Source: Ixodes scapularis
Lineage: Eukaryota > Arthropoda > Arachnida > Ixodida > Ixodidae
Assembly (NCBI RefSeq): GCF_016920785.2
Contig: NW_024609835.1
Coordinates: 170,992,995 to 171,056,994, forward strand
DNA: 64,000 bases
Reading direction: 5' to 3'
Below, piece by piece: positions 1-12,273 of this stretch (position 1 is the stretch's first letter; each line of letters begins with the position of its first letter). A program made the translations under genes and the position numbers. The notes beneath the pieces are model-generated. The model was not told where the DNA came from. It saw only the letters and a list, made by a program, of their open reading frames with translations, and did not search any database.

Positions 1-92
1 GTTGCTGTTTTCACTAAGGGTTTTTTCTTCTCAGTTATATATATATATATATTATCTACGTTATTAAATCACTCCTTTATCACCCTCACAGG

Positions 93-104
93 TGGTGGAG
101 GTGC
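93..104 (+). other. Primer binding site of gypsy element 1
   Basis: TGGTGGAGGTGC begins two bases after the LTR remnant. It starts with TGG, as expected for pairing to a tRNA 3'-CCA end, and is identical to the site in element 2 (12259-12270, minus strand). The tRNA used was not identified. Confidence 0.55.
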
Positions 105-152
105 TTTAAGTTTCTCGATCTCTCCGCTCCCATCCATAACCCCATCCTGGAA

Positions 153-1530
153 TTGCGAAATAGGCGCATTCTTCGAGCCATGTCACAAGACAGAGGCAAT
201 TCCAACGGCCAACCATCTGCCAGTGGTTCCAACGAACAACTATCTGCTGGTTCAACACCGTCAGCACCGCGGATCAAGAACCGAAAACGGGACCCTCCTT
301 TTTTCAGTGGCTTAACCGACATCGACGTAACTGATTTGCTCAAGAGTTACGAAAGGGCAAGTCATCACAATCACTAGGATGACGGTTTCAAACTGGGCCA
401 ATGCAGTGTTTAATTTGACGGGCACTGCATTGCAGTGGTTCGACCATCACGAAGATGAAATCAACTCGTGAGGCGCTTTCACAGCCGCCTTCTCAGACGG
501 ATTTGGAAAACCTGAACACCGCAAGCAGCAAGCAAAAGATAAACTCGCTCACCGATTTCAGTCCACTGCAGAGTCTTCCACCTGTTACATCGAGGACGTC
601 CTCCGTCTCTGCTGTAGAGTCGATCCTCAAATGACAGATGAAGACCGAATCCTGCAGGCACCTGTTCAAGAGGCTCTCACAAGACCTCCTCGCCATCGTA
701 GCTCCCAAATCGCCTACGACGGTTCAACAGCTCATCACCGAGTGCAAGACATATGAGGAGCTACCGAGCACGCGCACCTCAAAACCTCCTTTTGATCGCC
801 TACCAGAGGTATATATTGCCTGCGTTTCTATTCTTGACCTACGGACTCTGATTCACAATATTATTTGCGAAGAATTGCGATCCTTTTTGGACCACTTCCG
901 TGCGTCTGCCGACACTCGCCAACTTCGTCCCTAAATGCACAGCGTGTAGAAAGTTGTGCAGGATGAGCTCCGCGCTGAGTTGGGTTCATTTACACCAGCG
1001 ACCCTAACATGCACCTCTGCGCCGCCCGCGCTGCGCTGGTATGCTCAACGCCACACGACCCGCAGCCCTTCTACCTACCACCTCAACCCCCGCTCACGCC
1101 ACGACCACAAACCTCTCGCCAAAAATGCGACATTTGGAGTGCTGACGACCACAGGCCCATCTGTTTCTACTGTTGCACATTCGGTCATTTCGCCCGATAT
1201 TGCCGCCGACAATCGAATGCCAACGAGTACAGACACTTCCCTGAACCACGCCCACGCTATTTTACCGATGACGACGCTCGCCCCTTTGGCAACCAGCCTC
1301 AAAGTCTCACATCGCGACTGCCGCCAAAGCCGATCTCCATCACCGTACCCCCGACGACAGCGTTCGGTGTCGCTCCTCAGCGTCGCCGCTTTAACCAACC
1401 AGACGTCAAACTGAAGCCAGAAGCCTGCGTCGCCCGAAGAGGTCAGGCTGCAGTAGCAAATTGCTATATAAATCTTCCAACTGATGGCCCAACTACTGTT
1501 GCTGTTGAAATAATGGACAAAAGCTTATAG
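153..1530 (+). pseudogene. gag pseudogene of gypsy element 1
   Basis: Gag would form the particle and bind RNA. Pieces lie in different frames: 153-377, then about 440-930, then 1009-1530. The last piece carries a CCHC zinc knuckle (C-x2-C-x4-H-x4-C, residues CFYCCTFGHFARYC) at about 1160-1205, which identifies it as nucleocapsid. The early part resembles the N-terminal half of the element 2 Gag. Stops between the pieces show decay. Confidence 0.7.
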
Positions 1531-4500
1531 CCCTCGTCGACACTGGTGCCGCCAAATCATATATTTCTGAGAGTGTTCGCCCACGTTTGCGGAAAGTAAT
1601 GACGCCAGCACCCGGACGCTAGTTACGTATGGGGAATGGAGAATTAATTCAACCTCTCGGATGTTCAACCTTCTCCGTGATCATTGGTGTAAAAATTTAC
1701 ATTGTAGTCTTTACAGTTCTCTCCAGCTGCGTTGCCGATGTAATACTAGGCTGGAACTTCTTGGTATCAACGGATGCCGTAATCGACTGCTGCGAGCGTC
1801 AGCTCCATTTGAACTGTTCTGATATCAAAAATTATCCGGCCTCGCATCCCGTTCTCCTCCGGACTACAACTCTCCTAAGCCTGCCTCAATTGACCTCTCG
1901 TACCGTAACACTCGCGTCCACTTTGCATTTCCAAGACACTTACTGACTTGTAGAGCCACTACCTACCTGCTTCACGCTGAAGGCCTTGCTTGTACTCTAC
2001 TCTAATGTAGCCGTCATTGGAAACCGTGTTAATTTGTACCTTACAAATGCCTCAGTCATTCCAATTATTTTACCTAGAGGGGCTGCAATTGCGATCATTC
2101 GAACTTTCCAGCACGAAAGTTACAGTACTTTGTTAGATGAAAATTCCATTTTTATACCGCCATCCATTTCAAAGAATGTGTGCTCCCCCGCCCTAACAAA
2201 GCAGATGATTGACACCAATTTGCCTACAGACCAGCGGAAGGCTCTGGTTGATCTTCTGGAGACATATAGTGATTTATTTGACTTCAACCGATCGCCGCTT
2301 TCAAAGACATCGGAAGTGCACCATCAGATCGACACAGGCCAGGCATCTACTATAAAAAGCCGTCCATATCATAAATCTCTTGCAGAACGTAAAGTGACCC
2401 AATACCACGTGACCGATGTGCTAAAGAGCAGCATTATGCATCCCTCTACAAGCCCTTGATCGTCTCCTGTGGTTCTGGTGAAGAAGAAAAAAAAAAAAAA
2501 AAAAAGACGGCTCGTGGCGTTCCTGTATTGACTACCGGCGTTTGAACAAGGTCACTAAAAAGGACGTTTATCCGCTCCCTCGCATCGATGATATGCTGGA
2601 TGCACTTCAAGGCTCGTCCTCCTTTTCTTCATTGAACATACGCAACGGTTAGTGGCAAATCTCAGTTGCTGAAACGGATAAGCCGAAGACTGCATTTGTC
2701 ACCCCAGACGGTCTTTTCCAATTTAATATGATGCCTTTCGGACCATGTAATCCTATAGCGACGTTTGAACGAATGATAGACACAACACTCCGCGGCCTAA
2801 CCTGGAACACCTGCCTCTGCTATCTCGACGACGTCATTGTTTTTTCCGCAACGTTCTCAGGCCACCTACGCCGTCTCCACCAGGTTTTAAGCTGCTTCCT
2901 TGCCGCTAATTTTCCATTGAGCTTGAAAAAGTGCAAGTTTGCAGCTCAGGAACTCAAAGTGCCGGGCCACCTTGTTAGTTCCGAAAGGATCCGCCCAGAC
3001 CCAGGCAAAGTTCAAGCTGTCTTTGACTTACCCATACCCAAAAAACCAGACAGATATCCGGGATTTTCTAGGATTTTGCACCTACTTCCGCAAATTTATA
3101 CCCCGTTTCTCGCATCTCGCCGAACCACTTAATCTGCTGCTGAAGAAAGGCGTCACATTTCAATGGCGCTCTACGCAAATAGCAGCATTCCAGTCTCTCA
3201 AACATGCCTTGATATCGGTCCCAATTCTCGGTCATTTTGTACAGGGGGCTGAGACAGAAATTTGAACGGACGCTAGTGGATATGGAATCGGAGCTGTCCT
3301 CGCCCGCAATGTAAATGGCAGTCCTCGCGTTAATGCGTACGCCAGCAGAACACTCAGCACGTCTGAGCGAAATTACAGTACCACAGAACGTGAATGCCTA
3401 AACCTGAATTGGGCGATCTTGTAATTTAGACCATAAACTATAAACTAAAATTGTTACTGATCATCACGCCCTTTGCTGGCTTGCGAGCCTTAAAAGTCCG
3501 ACTGGCCGCCTTAGACGCAGGTTGCTGAAGCTTCAGGATTGCAGTTTCACTATTTTATACAAATCCGGAAAGCGGCATCTTGATGCAGATGGCCTATCAA
3601 GTTTTCCGTTGCCCTGCGACACTTCGCCTTAAGCTCCTACTAACCCCGTGTCTCCCATCACTGTATTGGATACTATCAACATCGCAACTGCCCAAGCATT
3701 CGATACCACTTTAAAACCTTTAATTGATTGCTTGATGGGCATCCCTGGTTCCGTCACAAAGCGTACACAACACCGAGCTCGTATCTTCATTTTTCGCAAT
3801 GCGATCCTATACCGAGGAAACTACGAGCCACATCGACATACCTGATTGCTCGTTGTCCCTCGAAACTTCCAACAAGACCTTCTGCGAGCTCACCACGACG
3901 ACCCTATTGCAGGACACCTCGGCTTAACAAAGACCTACTTCCGGGTACGTGCAAGCTACTTTTGGCAAGGCATGTATCGCACCATCAATAAGTACATTCG
4001 GGAATGCTACCCCTGTCAGATGCACAAGACAAGCACCACGCAGTCATCCGGCCCTCTTCAGTCCATTAAACCACCCGATCGATTATTAAAAAAAATAGAA
4101 TTGACTTCTTGGGTCCCTTCCCCATGTCTGCAAGCAATAACCGATGGATAATTGTTGCCGTGGATTACTTAACTTGGTACGCCGAGACAGCTTGCGTCCC
4201 AGCCGCCACAGCTCAAGAGGCTGTGAACTTTTTTCTGCACCACATCCTACTACGACATGGAGCTTCTCAGGCAATAATAAGTGATCGGGGCACCAAGTTT
4301 ATTGCTAAACTTCTCGACGAACTTCTCCGCCTATGCAACACAGTTCACAAACTAATCAGCGCCTATCACCGCAAATCAATGGGCTAACAAAACGATTCAA
4401 TCGCACGCTGTCGCAAATTGATGTACATATGCGTAGCAGTAAATCAAACACAATGGGACGTTACGGTTCCATACGTTACTTTCGCATACAACACTGCCCG

Positions 4501-4990
4501 TCAGGCCACGACGGGCTTCTCGCCGTATTATCTGCTATTTTCCCGTAAACCCGCCACCACTCTTGACACTGTATTGTCCTTTGTGCCCGATTCTCCGATG
4601 CCATCTTATCATTCGGAGGTTACCGGCCGTGCCGGCGATGCTAGACGACTGGCGCGTCTCACAACCCTTCAATCTCAACAGCAACAACAGCTTCGACGTG
4701 AAGAGACTCACAACAATACCACGTACGAAGTTGGGGATCAAGTTATCCTCGCAACACCAATTCGTAAGTAAGGAAAATGCGAAAAGTTGCTCCACGAATA
4801 CGTCGGCCCATTTCGTATACTTCGCCGTATCTCTTCTACGTCCTACAAAGTAGACCCCGTCACACCTCCCCGAGATCATCGCACCACATCACGTGGCATT
4901 GTTCATATATCACAAATAAGACGTTATCATGCACCCCACGCCTGAAGACGCCAGTGACAGCGGCCGGCCCTTCTGCCGCTGGGGGAGGTG
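1530..4990 (+). pseudogene. pol pseudogene of gypsy element 1 (PR-RT-RNH-IN)
   Basis: The retropepsin site LVDTGA lies at about 1534-1551, just after gag. Reverse transcriptase covers about 1986-3130, with the catalytic YLDDV motif at about 2821-2835. RNase H (about 3240-3620) has a stop just before its TDAS-like segment. Integrase covers about 3648-4771, with a zinc-binding HX-H/CX2C region near 3890-4020 and a DDE core near 4109-4387. Frameshifts or stops separate most domains. An expanded A-tract at 2486-2505 lies inside the conserved lysine-rich KKDG motif of RT and breaks the frame. It is non-functional. Confidence 0.8.
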
Positions 4991-4991
4991 T

Positions 4992-5114
4992 TGGATGAAG
5001 ACGACGAGGGCCGGGAGAGGATCGTCAAGCGCGCGCACATGGCTCGGTTCGGTGGCTATTCAGTGTATGGCAGCGAATCATCTGAGCCATTAAATCACTC
5101 TTTTATCACCCCCA
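4992..5114 (+). repeat. Probable 3' LTR of gypsy element 1
   Basis: A TG...CA segment of 123 bp follows a purine tract (gggggaggtg, 4981-4990). Its last 27 bp repeat the sequence at 61-90 with about three differences. The short length and partial left copy leave the exact boundaries uncertain. Confidence 0.55.
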
Positions 5115-5116
5115 GA

Positions 5117-5136
5117 ATATATATATATATATATAT
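5117..5136. repeat. (TA)n microsatellite
   Basis: A pure TA run separates element 1 from the solo LTR. Similar runs occur at 36-53, 5676-5697 and 12821-12846, so the elements in this region all sit in or beside TA tracts. Confidence 0.9.
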
Positions 5137-5675
5137 TGTGGGAGCCGAGGGTGAAAGACGAGGCAGAGGGCACATGGCAGGCGGTCGGCGGAGAAGTCAC
5201 GAGCTGGCGTGAGACGGTGCGTGCTGAGCGAGGCTGGAGCTGGGTATGAACGTCGGAGCCGGGCTGCCTGGCCTGGCCCATGGCGAACCCCGGAGCGGTC
5301 CAACAGCGAGGTTCGAAGTTCGGACCGGTGGAAACGGCAAGCCTTGGCCATATGACCTGGGCTACGACGATCCCGGGGTGGTTCTGCAGCGACACTCGGG
5401 TAGTGATAGCCCGGGACAGCTAACTTAGGCAGCGCTGGCGTGGGAAGGACGGTCCGCAGGCCTGGACACGGACTCCGACTGCGAGCTCTGATCGACGGGC
5501 GACAACAAGAGTCGGCGTGCCCAGACTGCCGGCTCTCGACGACGGGCAACCGGGAGGTACAGTAGACCCATTCGCTGTCTTGTCGTTGTGTTATGTCACT
5601 CCCTGGGTGACGGGTGAAGCGCATACAAATTGGGCGGCGATTATTAGTAGAGGGATCTCCGTAAAAAAACCCACA
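5137..5675 (+). mobile_element. Candidate solo LTR (539 bp)
   Basis: The segment starts TGTGGGAG and ends CCCACA, the short inverted ends of an LTR. Both sides show ATAT, a possible 4-bp target duplication, though the TA context makes this weak. No coding domain is present; the open frames on both strands look like GC-rich shadows. A solo LTR left by recombination is the simplest reading; the strand is a guess. Confidence 0.5.
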
Positions 5676-6788
5676 ATATATATATATATATATATATCTC
5701 AGTGTGTCGAACCGAAAAAAATACGGGTTCGGTTAAGGTTCAGGTTCAGGTAAATTTATTTTGTTCCGGTTCAGTTCCGGTTCGATTAATTCGATCCGCG
5801 AACCGGTTCGCGAACGGGTTCGGGGCGCTGAACCGGTTCGCGAACCGGTTCGGAAATTATAAATGACAAATTGCAACATCGCAATAAATTACAAATAAAA
5901 CATCTGAAATCAGCACAAACAAAACGGGATACATCGTAGTGTAAGGCTCAGGGATTTCTACCAGGAATGGTTTCTTTATGTGCACTCAAAGGTTACCTCA
6001 CCGACGTTTACGCATTCGGACTTCATCTAATTGGGTCCGACGCAGTAGCTGTAAAATCCGCGACCTCCTTACAAACCCACTTACAAATAGAACTCGCTAA
6101 CTATCCCGCCACCTCGGCGTGTAAGCAATTGAAGGAACAGTGGGGAGACAATACAGCTTTATTTATTCGAACTAGCCTTCGGCAACTCAAATTAGACCCT
6201 TAAAGAAGTTTTCATTAAACAAGATACGGAATATGAAAAACACTTCACCGAACGCAACGCCAGAAGGACGTAATAGGATAAATATTAAAATAGAAGAGTT
6301 CGCTGTCTCACAAATATGTTAGCTTCTAAGTGCCTCTACGAAACCGGATGCATTATTATCAAACTCCACAGCCTTTTCTTTTCACATTCCGATGGAAGCA
6401 AGCTTCAAGAACTCGCGCGTTCTAGAAACGTGTTATGAAATGAGCACACAGCAGCATTTAGGATTTACGAGATTCTAGGAAAATAAAATCCCGTGACGTG
6501 ATTTTTTTTGCACAGCCTTCCAATTCTTTTTTTTCCGTGCAAGCCGCGACCAGCGCAATACTGGTTCCTATGTCAAGATTCCTGGATGCAGCGTTTATAT
6601 TCCTAAAACTGGGTGGAGAAGAAAAATATGTAAGCGAGGTGTGTGTCAGTTGACGGCACTTAAAAAACAAATGGCATTGGTAGCACATTCATTGTCAACA
6701 GCGCGTGGCCGAACCGTTTTGACATGAGCCGGTAACCGTTATAATTTTCCCGTTCAGTTCCGGTTCGGGTTCATCGCGATAACAATAT

Positions 6789-7210
6789 TGTCACGGGTGG
6801 TGACCAAAAAAATAGGAAATAAACAGGAAGAAATAAACGTTTAATGTGGCGAACTTGTGCCAAAAAAATAAAAGGGGTACAACGATAATAACAGAGCGTC
6901 GCGGGCGTCGAAGTCGGCGGAGCAGCACAGTCGAACGCTGGGGCGAAAACTGAATTCGCTCGCCTGGCGGAATCCCTTATGTATACGCGTGGGTTTCTGG
7001 ATCGTTCCGCGTAGAAGGTTCGGTGTGTAGAACATTCTAACCTCGAATCAGCAAGACGGTTCTCGAATTCACTAGAACATCAAATTACACTGTCAACAAA
7101 AATGTGTAGTCGCGGCCAGGAATCGAACCCTGGCCTTCTGCGTGGGAGGCAAGCGCGATAACCGTTAGGCCACGCGCGCGCTGCCTACTTGTCCAGCTGC
7201 GCGCGCGGCA
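6789..7210 (-). repeat. 3' LTR of gypsy element 2 (422 bp)
   Basis: Read on the minus strand it starts TGCCGCGC and ends CCGTGACA. It matches 12274-12720 with only a handful of substitutions by eye. It contains a tRNA-like segment near its start in element orientation. Confidence 0.9.
7109..7181 (-). other. tRNA-Gly(CCC)-like cassette inside the LTR
   Basis: On the minus strand there is a perfect pol III A box (TGGCCTAACGG) and B box (GTTCGATTC), with an anticodon-type loop CTCCCAC that would read CCC (glycine). The T-arm region forms a strong hairpin, but the acceptor arms do not pair cleanly, so it is a tRNA-derived or tRNA-like sequence rather than a sound tRNA gene. It lies about 30 bp inside the LTR start. 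Confidence 0.6.
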
Positions 7211-7321
7211 TTACTCCCCCCTTTAAAAAGTGCATCGTCCCGATGCAACCCAAAACAAAACAAAGCACATAAAAAGAACGGCAAACTAAAGAGTCACTTG
7301 AAACACATAAGATCCACAGTC

Positions 7322-10300
7322 CTATCGAGCGTAGTACGGCTTCAGGCGCACGACGTGGACGACTTCAGGTCGTGGTGGGCGGCGTGATGATGTTCTTGTT
7401 CCGTCGGGCATCACCTCGTAGTTCAGCTCGCCGAGGCGACGAAGTAGCTTGTATGGTCCAAAGTACCGTTTCAGCAGTTTCTCACTGAGGCCGCGGCGAC
7501 GGATGGGCGTCCACACCCACACCCTGTCTCCGGGCTGGAAGTGAGCGTCCCTGCGACGAAGGTTGTAGCGGCCCGCGTCGACGCGTTGCTGGTCTTGAAT
7601 CATGAGTCGGGCAAGTTGGCGGACTTCTTCGGCGCGTTGAGCAACCGCCTGGGCGTCGTCGCTCTCATTGTCAGATGGCTCATGGGGCAGCATTGCGTCC
7701 AGCATGGTCGTTACCTTCCGACCATGTACCAGCTGGAAAGGGGTGAATCCAGTGGTCTCCTGAACCGCCGTATTGTAGGCGAACGTGACGTAGGGCAACA
7801 CCTCGTCCCACGTCTTGTGCTCTACGTCGACGTACATAGAGATCATATCGGCGATTGTCTTGTTGAGTCGCTCGGTCAGCCCGTTGGTCTGCGGGTGGTA
7901 TGCAGTGGTTCGACGATGACCGGTGCCACTGAGACGAAGGATCTCTTGCGTCAGCTGGGCCATGAACGAAGATCCACGATCTGTAATCAGAACTTCGGGA
8001 GCGCCGTGCCGGAGGACGATGGACTCGATGAAAAACTTGGCGACTTCCACAGCAGTCCCTGAAGGAAGAGCTTTCGTTTCGGCGTACCGCGTGAGATAAT
8101 CTGTGGCGACGATGATCCAGCGGTTCCCCGACGTCGAAGGCGGAAAAGGACCAAGTAGATCCATTCCGATCTGCTGGAAGGGTGTAGTTGGAGGAGAAAT
8201 GGGCTGCAGAAGTCCGGCCGGCCTCGTCGGCGGTTTCTTGCGTCGCTGGCGCTCGTGGCATGATCGTGTGTATAGGTGGACGGTCTTGGGGAGCTTCGGC
8301 CAGTAATACTTTTCACGAATACGGGCCAGTGTCCGGCTGTAACCAAGGTGTCCGGATGTCGGGTCGTCGTGGCAGGCTTGGAAGATCTCCTCTCGAAGGT
8401 CACTCGGGATTACCAGCAACCACGGTGTGTTGTTGTTGCCGAAGTTCTCTTTGTAGAGTACACCTTGCCGGATGGCGAAGGTCGGCAGTACTCGTGAGAA
8501 GACACGTGGCACGGTACTCCTGCCCCCTTCCAGGTGCTCGATTAATGCGCGCAGCTCAGGATCATCCCGTTGACGTCGTGCCATATCGTCGGTGTTCACT
8601 GCTCCTAGGAAGCACTCGTCGTCATTGTCGTCGCTGCAGCCGGAAGGGGTTTCGACGGGGGCTCTGGACAGGCAGTCGGCGTCGCTGTGCTTGCGGCCTG
8701 ACTTATAGACCACTGTCATGTTGAACTCTTGTAGTCGAAGACTCCATCGAGCGAGGCGTCCTGACGGGTCCTTCAGCTTCGCAAGCCAGCAGAGCGAGTG
8801 GTGGTCCGTGACTACACGGAACGGGCTCCCGTACAAGTACGGACGAAACTTCGTTATTGCCCAGACGACCGCAAGGTATTCTTTCTCAGTTGTGGAGTAA
8901 TTTTTCTCCGCCTTGGACAATGTCCGACTTGCGTAGGCGATGACTCGCTCGATGCCTTCTTGCACTTGGAGTAGTACTGCGCCCAGTCCCGCGTTACTTG
9001 CGTCCGTGTGAATTTCTGTTTCCGCATCCTGGTCGAAATGTCCAAGCACAGGAGGAGTCTGGAGTCGTCGTTTCAGTTCGTCGAATGCCTGCTGTTGCTC
9101 CTCGGCCCATTCGAACTTCTCGGCCTCCTTCGTGAGATTCGTAAGTGGTGCGGAAATTCTTGCGTAATCAAGAACGAAGCGTCGATAATAGGCACAAAGT
9201 CCAAGGAATCTTCGCACGGCCTTCTTATCTGTCGGCGCTGGAAATGCCGCGACGGCGCGAGTCTTCTCGGGGTCTGGGCGGACGCCTTCGTTACTAAACA
9301 TGTGGCCAAGGAACTTCAGTTCGTCATAGGCGAACCGGCACTTTGACGGCTTGAGTGTGAGTCCGGCGGTCTGAATGGCTCGAAGAACAGCTCGGAGTCG
9401 TCTCAAGTGCTCGTCGAAGTCAGCTGAAAATACTACGACGTCGTCAAGGTGTCGAGACAACTCTGCCACTTCAGCCCTGCCGGTACGGTGTCCATGACAC
9501 GCTGGAAAGTTGCTGGCGCCGTGCATAGTCCGAAGGGCATCACCTTGAACTCGTACAGTCCATCCGGCGTGACGAAGGCTGTCTTCTCTCGGTCCCGTTC
9601 GTCGACCTCGATTTGCCAGTAGCCGCTCTTCAGGTCCATCGATGAAAAGTATCGAGAGTGGCGCAGCCGGTCTAGAGTGTCGTCGATGCGGGGGAGTGGA
9701 TAGACGTCTTTCTTCGTAACCGTGTTGAGCTGCCGGTAGTCCACGCAGAACCGAAGAGTTCCGTCCTTCTTCTTAACCAGCACGACTGGAGAGGCCCATG
9801 GACTGCTTGAAGGTTGGATTATGTCGTCATTCAACATCTCTTGAACTTGCTGATGGATCACCTCCCTTTCCTTAGCGGTGACTCTGTACGGCGATCGATG
9901 CACAGGGCGCGCGTCGTCCTCGGTAACGATGCGGTGCTTGGCAACCGCGGTCTGGCGCACCTTCGACGACGTCGCAAAGCAGTCGCGGTATTCGGCGAGG
10001 AGGTTAACCAGCTGACGCCGTTTAGGGTCCGAAAGCTTAGGGTCAATGTCGAGCTGCGCTGGCGACGTACGGTCTTGCTGGGGCGGCGAGGATTCGTCAG
10101 TAATCGCGGTGATTTCGGCGGGGTTTCGGAGTTTCTCGACGTGGCCCACGGCTGCACCTTTCGTGAGGTGTTGCGTTTCGTTTCGGAAGTTCGTCACGAG
10201 TGCCACAGTCCGCCCATCCTGTAGTTCAGCTACTCCCCTTGCGACACCTATGCCTCTTCCCAGGAGCAATTGGAGGCTTCCCTCGAGAAGAACTTCGCCG

Positions 10301-10755
10301 CAGGAAGCTTCATCGATCCCGACAAGTACGAAAACACTCGACCGCGGTGGTAGGTTTACGTGGTTTGCGAGGACTCGGACCGTGGGTGACGTCGCTTGGG
10401 GTTCCTCCGCTGGTGGGGCCGGTTTTCGTAGCGTCAGCCGGTTTGTTCCGAGGTCGATGACGGCGCCATACTCGCAGAGGAAGTCCATTCTGAGGATAAC
10501 GTCCCTCGAACAGTCTTGCAGAACGACGAACTTGACAGGGCACGTTTCACCGTGGATCTCGACGCGAGCAGTGCATCTCCCGACTGGTGTGATGAGATGT
10601 CCTCCGGCGGTTCGTATTTGGGGTCCTTCCCACGACGTCATGACTTTTCGAAGGCGGCGGGAGAGCCTCCCACTCAAGACTGAGTAGTCTGCTCCGGTGT
10701 CCACGAGTGCCGATGCGTCGTGGCCGTCGATGACGACGTTTAGGTTGTTGGACAC
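7322..10755 (-). pseudogene. pol of gypsy element 2 (PR-RT-RNH-IN), one frameshift
   Basis: The first frame (10755 to 9433) holds the retropepsin motif LVDTGADYS and the front of RT up to the catalytic region. The second frame (to 7322) resumes at the LDDVVVFS catalytic motif. A small indel at about 9440-9455 separates them. RNase H follows (TDASNAGLGAVLL), then integrase with a zinc region, a DDE core containing HPQTNGLTERLN, and a GPY-type C-terminal module (YFGPYKLL). One zinc cysteine appears replaced (RSCHER). Otherwise it looks complete in length. Confidence 0.85.
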
Positions 10756-10871
10756 CGTTGCAGGGGCGTCGTAGCGATGCGTGGCGTCGGGAGAGTGGGA
10801 GCGCTCCGGCGTTCTTGGAGGCTCTTTACTCGGGTCGCCTTCAGCAACGGCACCTCCAGGCGTTGCCGCAT

Positions 10872-12248
10872 TTAGTTTTCCCGACGAGATAGGGGGGACA
10901 GGCTGTCACGGCGCGACCGACGGAAAGGCGACGCGGAACGTCGGGGGGATGGAGACCGGGAACCTCGTGGTGCGGTAAGCGCTGGTGACGGAGGGCGACG
11001 GAGGTATTCATCGATGTCCCTTGGTCGTTCTCCAAAACGAGGTCGACGGTCGTTTGGAGCGAATCCTCGCAGGCCGAGCTGGGGGTAGGGGCACCTCCGG
11101 TAAACGTGGTCAGCCTCCCCGCAGTGGAAGCACACCGGGCGTCCGTCATCCGTGCGCCACACGTCGGTCTTTCGAAGTCCACGCTGCTCTTGGCGCGGCG
11201 CGTACTGCGGCGAAGAGACTTCTCGTTGGGGTGCAGATGGGTACTGCCGAGCAATAGGAGGCTGCGGACGACGAACAACGGCAGCATAGGTCACAGCTGG
11301 TGGTTCCGGTGCGGCGTCGGCGAGAACGTCTGGCTGGAGCGCTTGCTGGACCTCTTCTCGAACAATCTCGGCGATCGAGAGTGAAGCTGGACGTTCGGTG
11401 GCAGGTATCAGCTTGTTCAGTTCTTCACGGACGATGTCCCGGACTATTTCTCGGATCCCTGGAATATTGGGGCTGAGGGCGCAGCTTGACGGCGTGGGTG
11501 CAGCGACGGCAGGAGCTCGGTGGAAGTGAGCGGCTCGTGCTTGCAGGGCCCGTTCAATGTTGGTCGCCTCTGTTACAAACGTTTCGACGGTGGTCGGTGG
11601 GTTGCGGAGGAGGCCTCCGAAAATGTCATCTCGTACGCCTCGCATCAGGATCCGCAACTTCTTTTCGTCGGTGGCGTGAGGGTCGGCGCGAGTGACCAGG
11701 CGCAGGACATCCTCGACGAAACTGGTGAGGGTCTCGTTTGCGCCCTGGGTTCTCATTCGAAAAAGGTCCTCGGCCCTCTCCCGTCGATACTGATTTGTGA
11801 AAGTTCGCCTCAACTCATTCTTGCAGGCGGTCCACGAGATCAATGATGTCTCCCGATTCTGGAACCAGTGCCTGGCCGTTCCTTCGAGCGCGAAGTAAAG
11901 GTTCTGCAGGCGCTGGTCCTCCGTCCATCGGTTGTGCTGGGCCACCCGCTCGTATTATTGAAGCCAGTCCTCGACGTCTTCGTGGGCGTCCCCGTGGAAT
12001 GGCGTCGGAGTCCGGGGTGCGACTGGTAGGTAGATGAAGGCAGGAGCGGCCGGGGTCTGTGACTGCTGGCCGTCCATCGTCGGCTTCGTTGGCTGCTTGG
12101 TCCTGGGTGGCAGAAGTCCGTATTCCGGGTGTAGACCTTGGGTGCGGCGACTGGTCCGAGTTTCAGGTTCCGCGTCGGGTGGTCTTCTCACCGGGCTCGG
12201 AATGGGGCTTGCACTGCGGGCCCTGGGAGGGGAACGCTGCACGGGCAT
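10872..12248 (-). pseudogene. gag of gypsy element 2 with one internal stop
   Basis: One frame encodes a retrotransposon Gag of about 458 codons, broken by a single TAA at 11955-11957. The central segment has the tryptophan-containing capsid pattern typical of gypsy Gag. A CCHC zinc knuckle (CFHCGEADHVYRRC) lies at about 11085-11126, followed by an Arg/Ser-rich tail. The same frame continues cleanly on both sides of the stop, so the break is recent. Pol follows in a different frame, so expression would need frameshifting. Confidence 0.8.
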
Positions 12249-12258
12249 GCGCTACCCC

Positions 12259-12270
12259 GCACCTCCACCA
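12259..12270 (-). other. Primer binding site of gypsy element 2
   Basis: On the minus strand TGGTGGAGGTGC follows the LTR end by three bases. It is identical to the site of element 1, so both families would use the same tRNA primer. Confidence 0.6.
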
Positions 12271-12273
12271 AAA

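Larger units (their letters stand above)
61..5114 (+). mobile_element. Decayed Ty3/gypsy LTR retrotransposon (element 1)
   Basis: A gypsy-type element reads left to right: a 5' LTR remnant, primer site, gag, protease, reverse transcriptase, RNase H, integrase and a 3' LTR. Domain order (integrase after RNase H) is the Ty3/gypsy order. The coding region is broken by many stops and frameshifts, so it cannot be mobile by itself. The 5' LTR survives only as about 30 bp (61-90) that match the end of the 3' LTR. The primer site at 93-104 (TGGTGGAGGTGC) is the same as in element 2. Confidence 0.85.

Noticed and set aside
5106..5624. 172-codon minus-strand frame in the solo LTR
   Set aside because: GC-rich shadow frame inside a segment with LTR ends. 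No domain seen.
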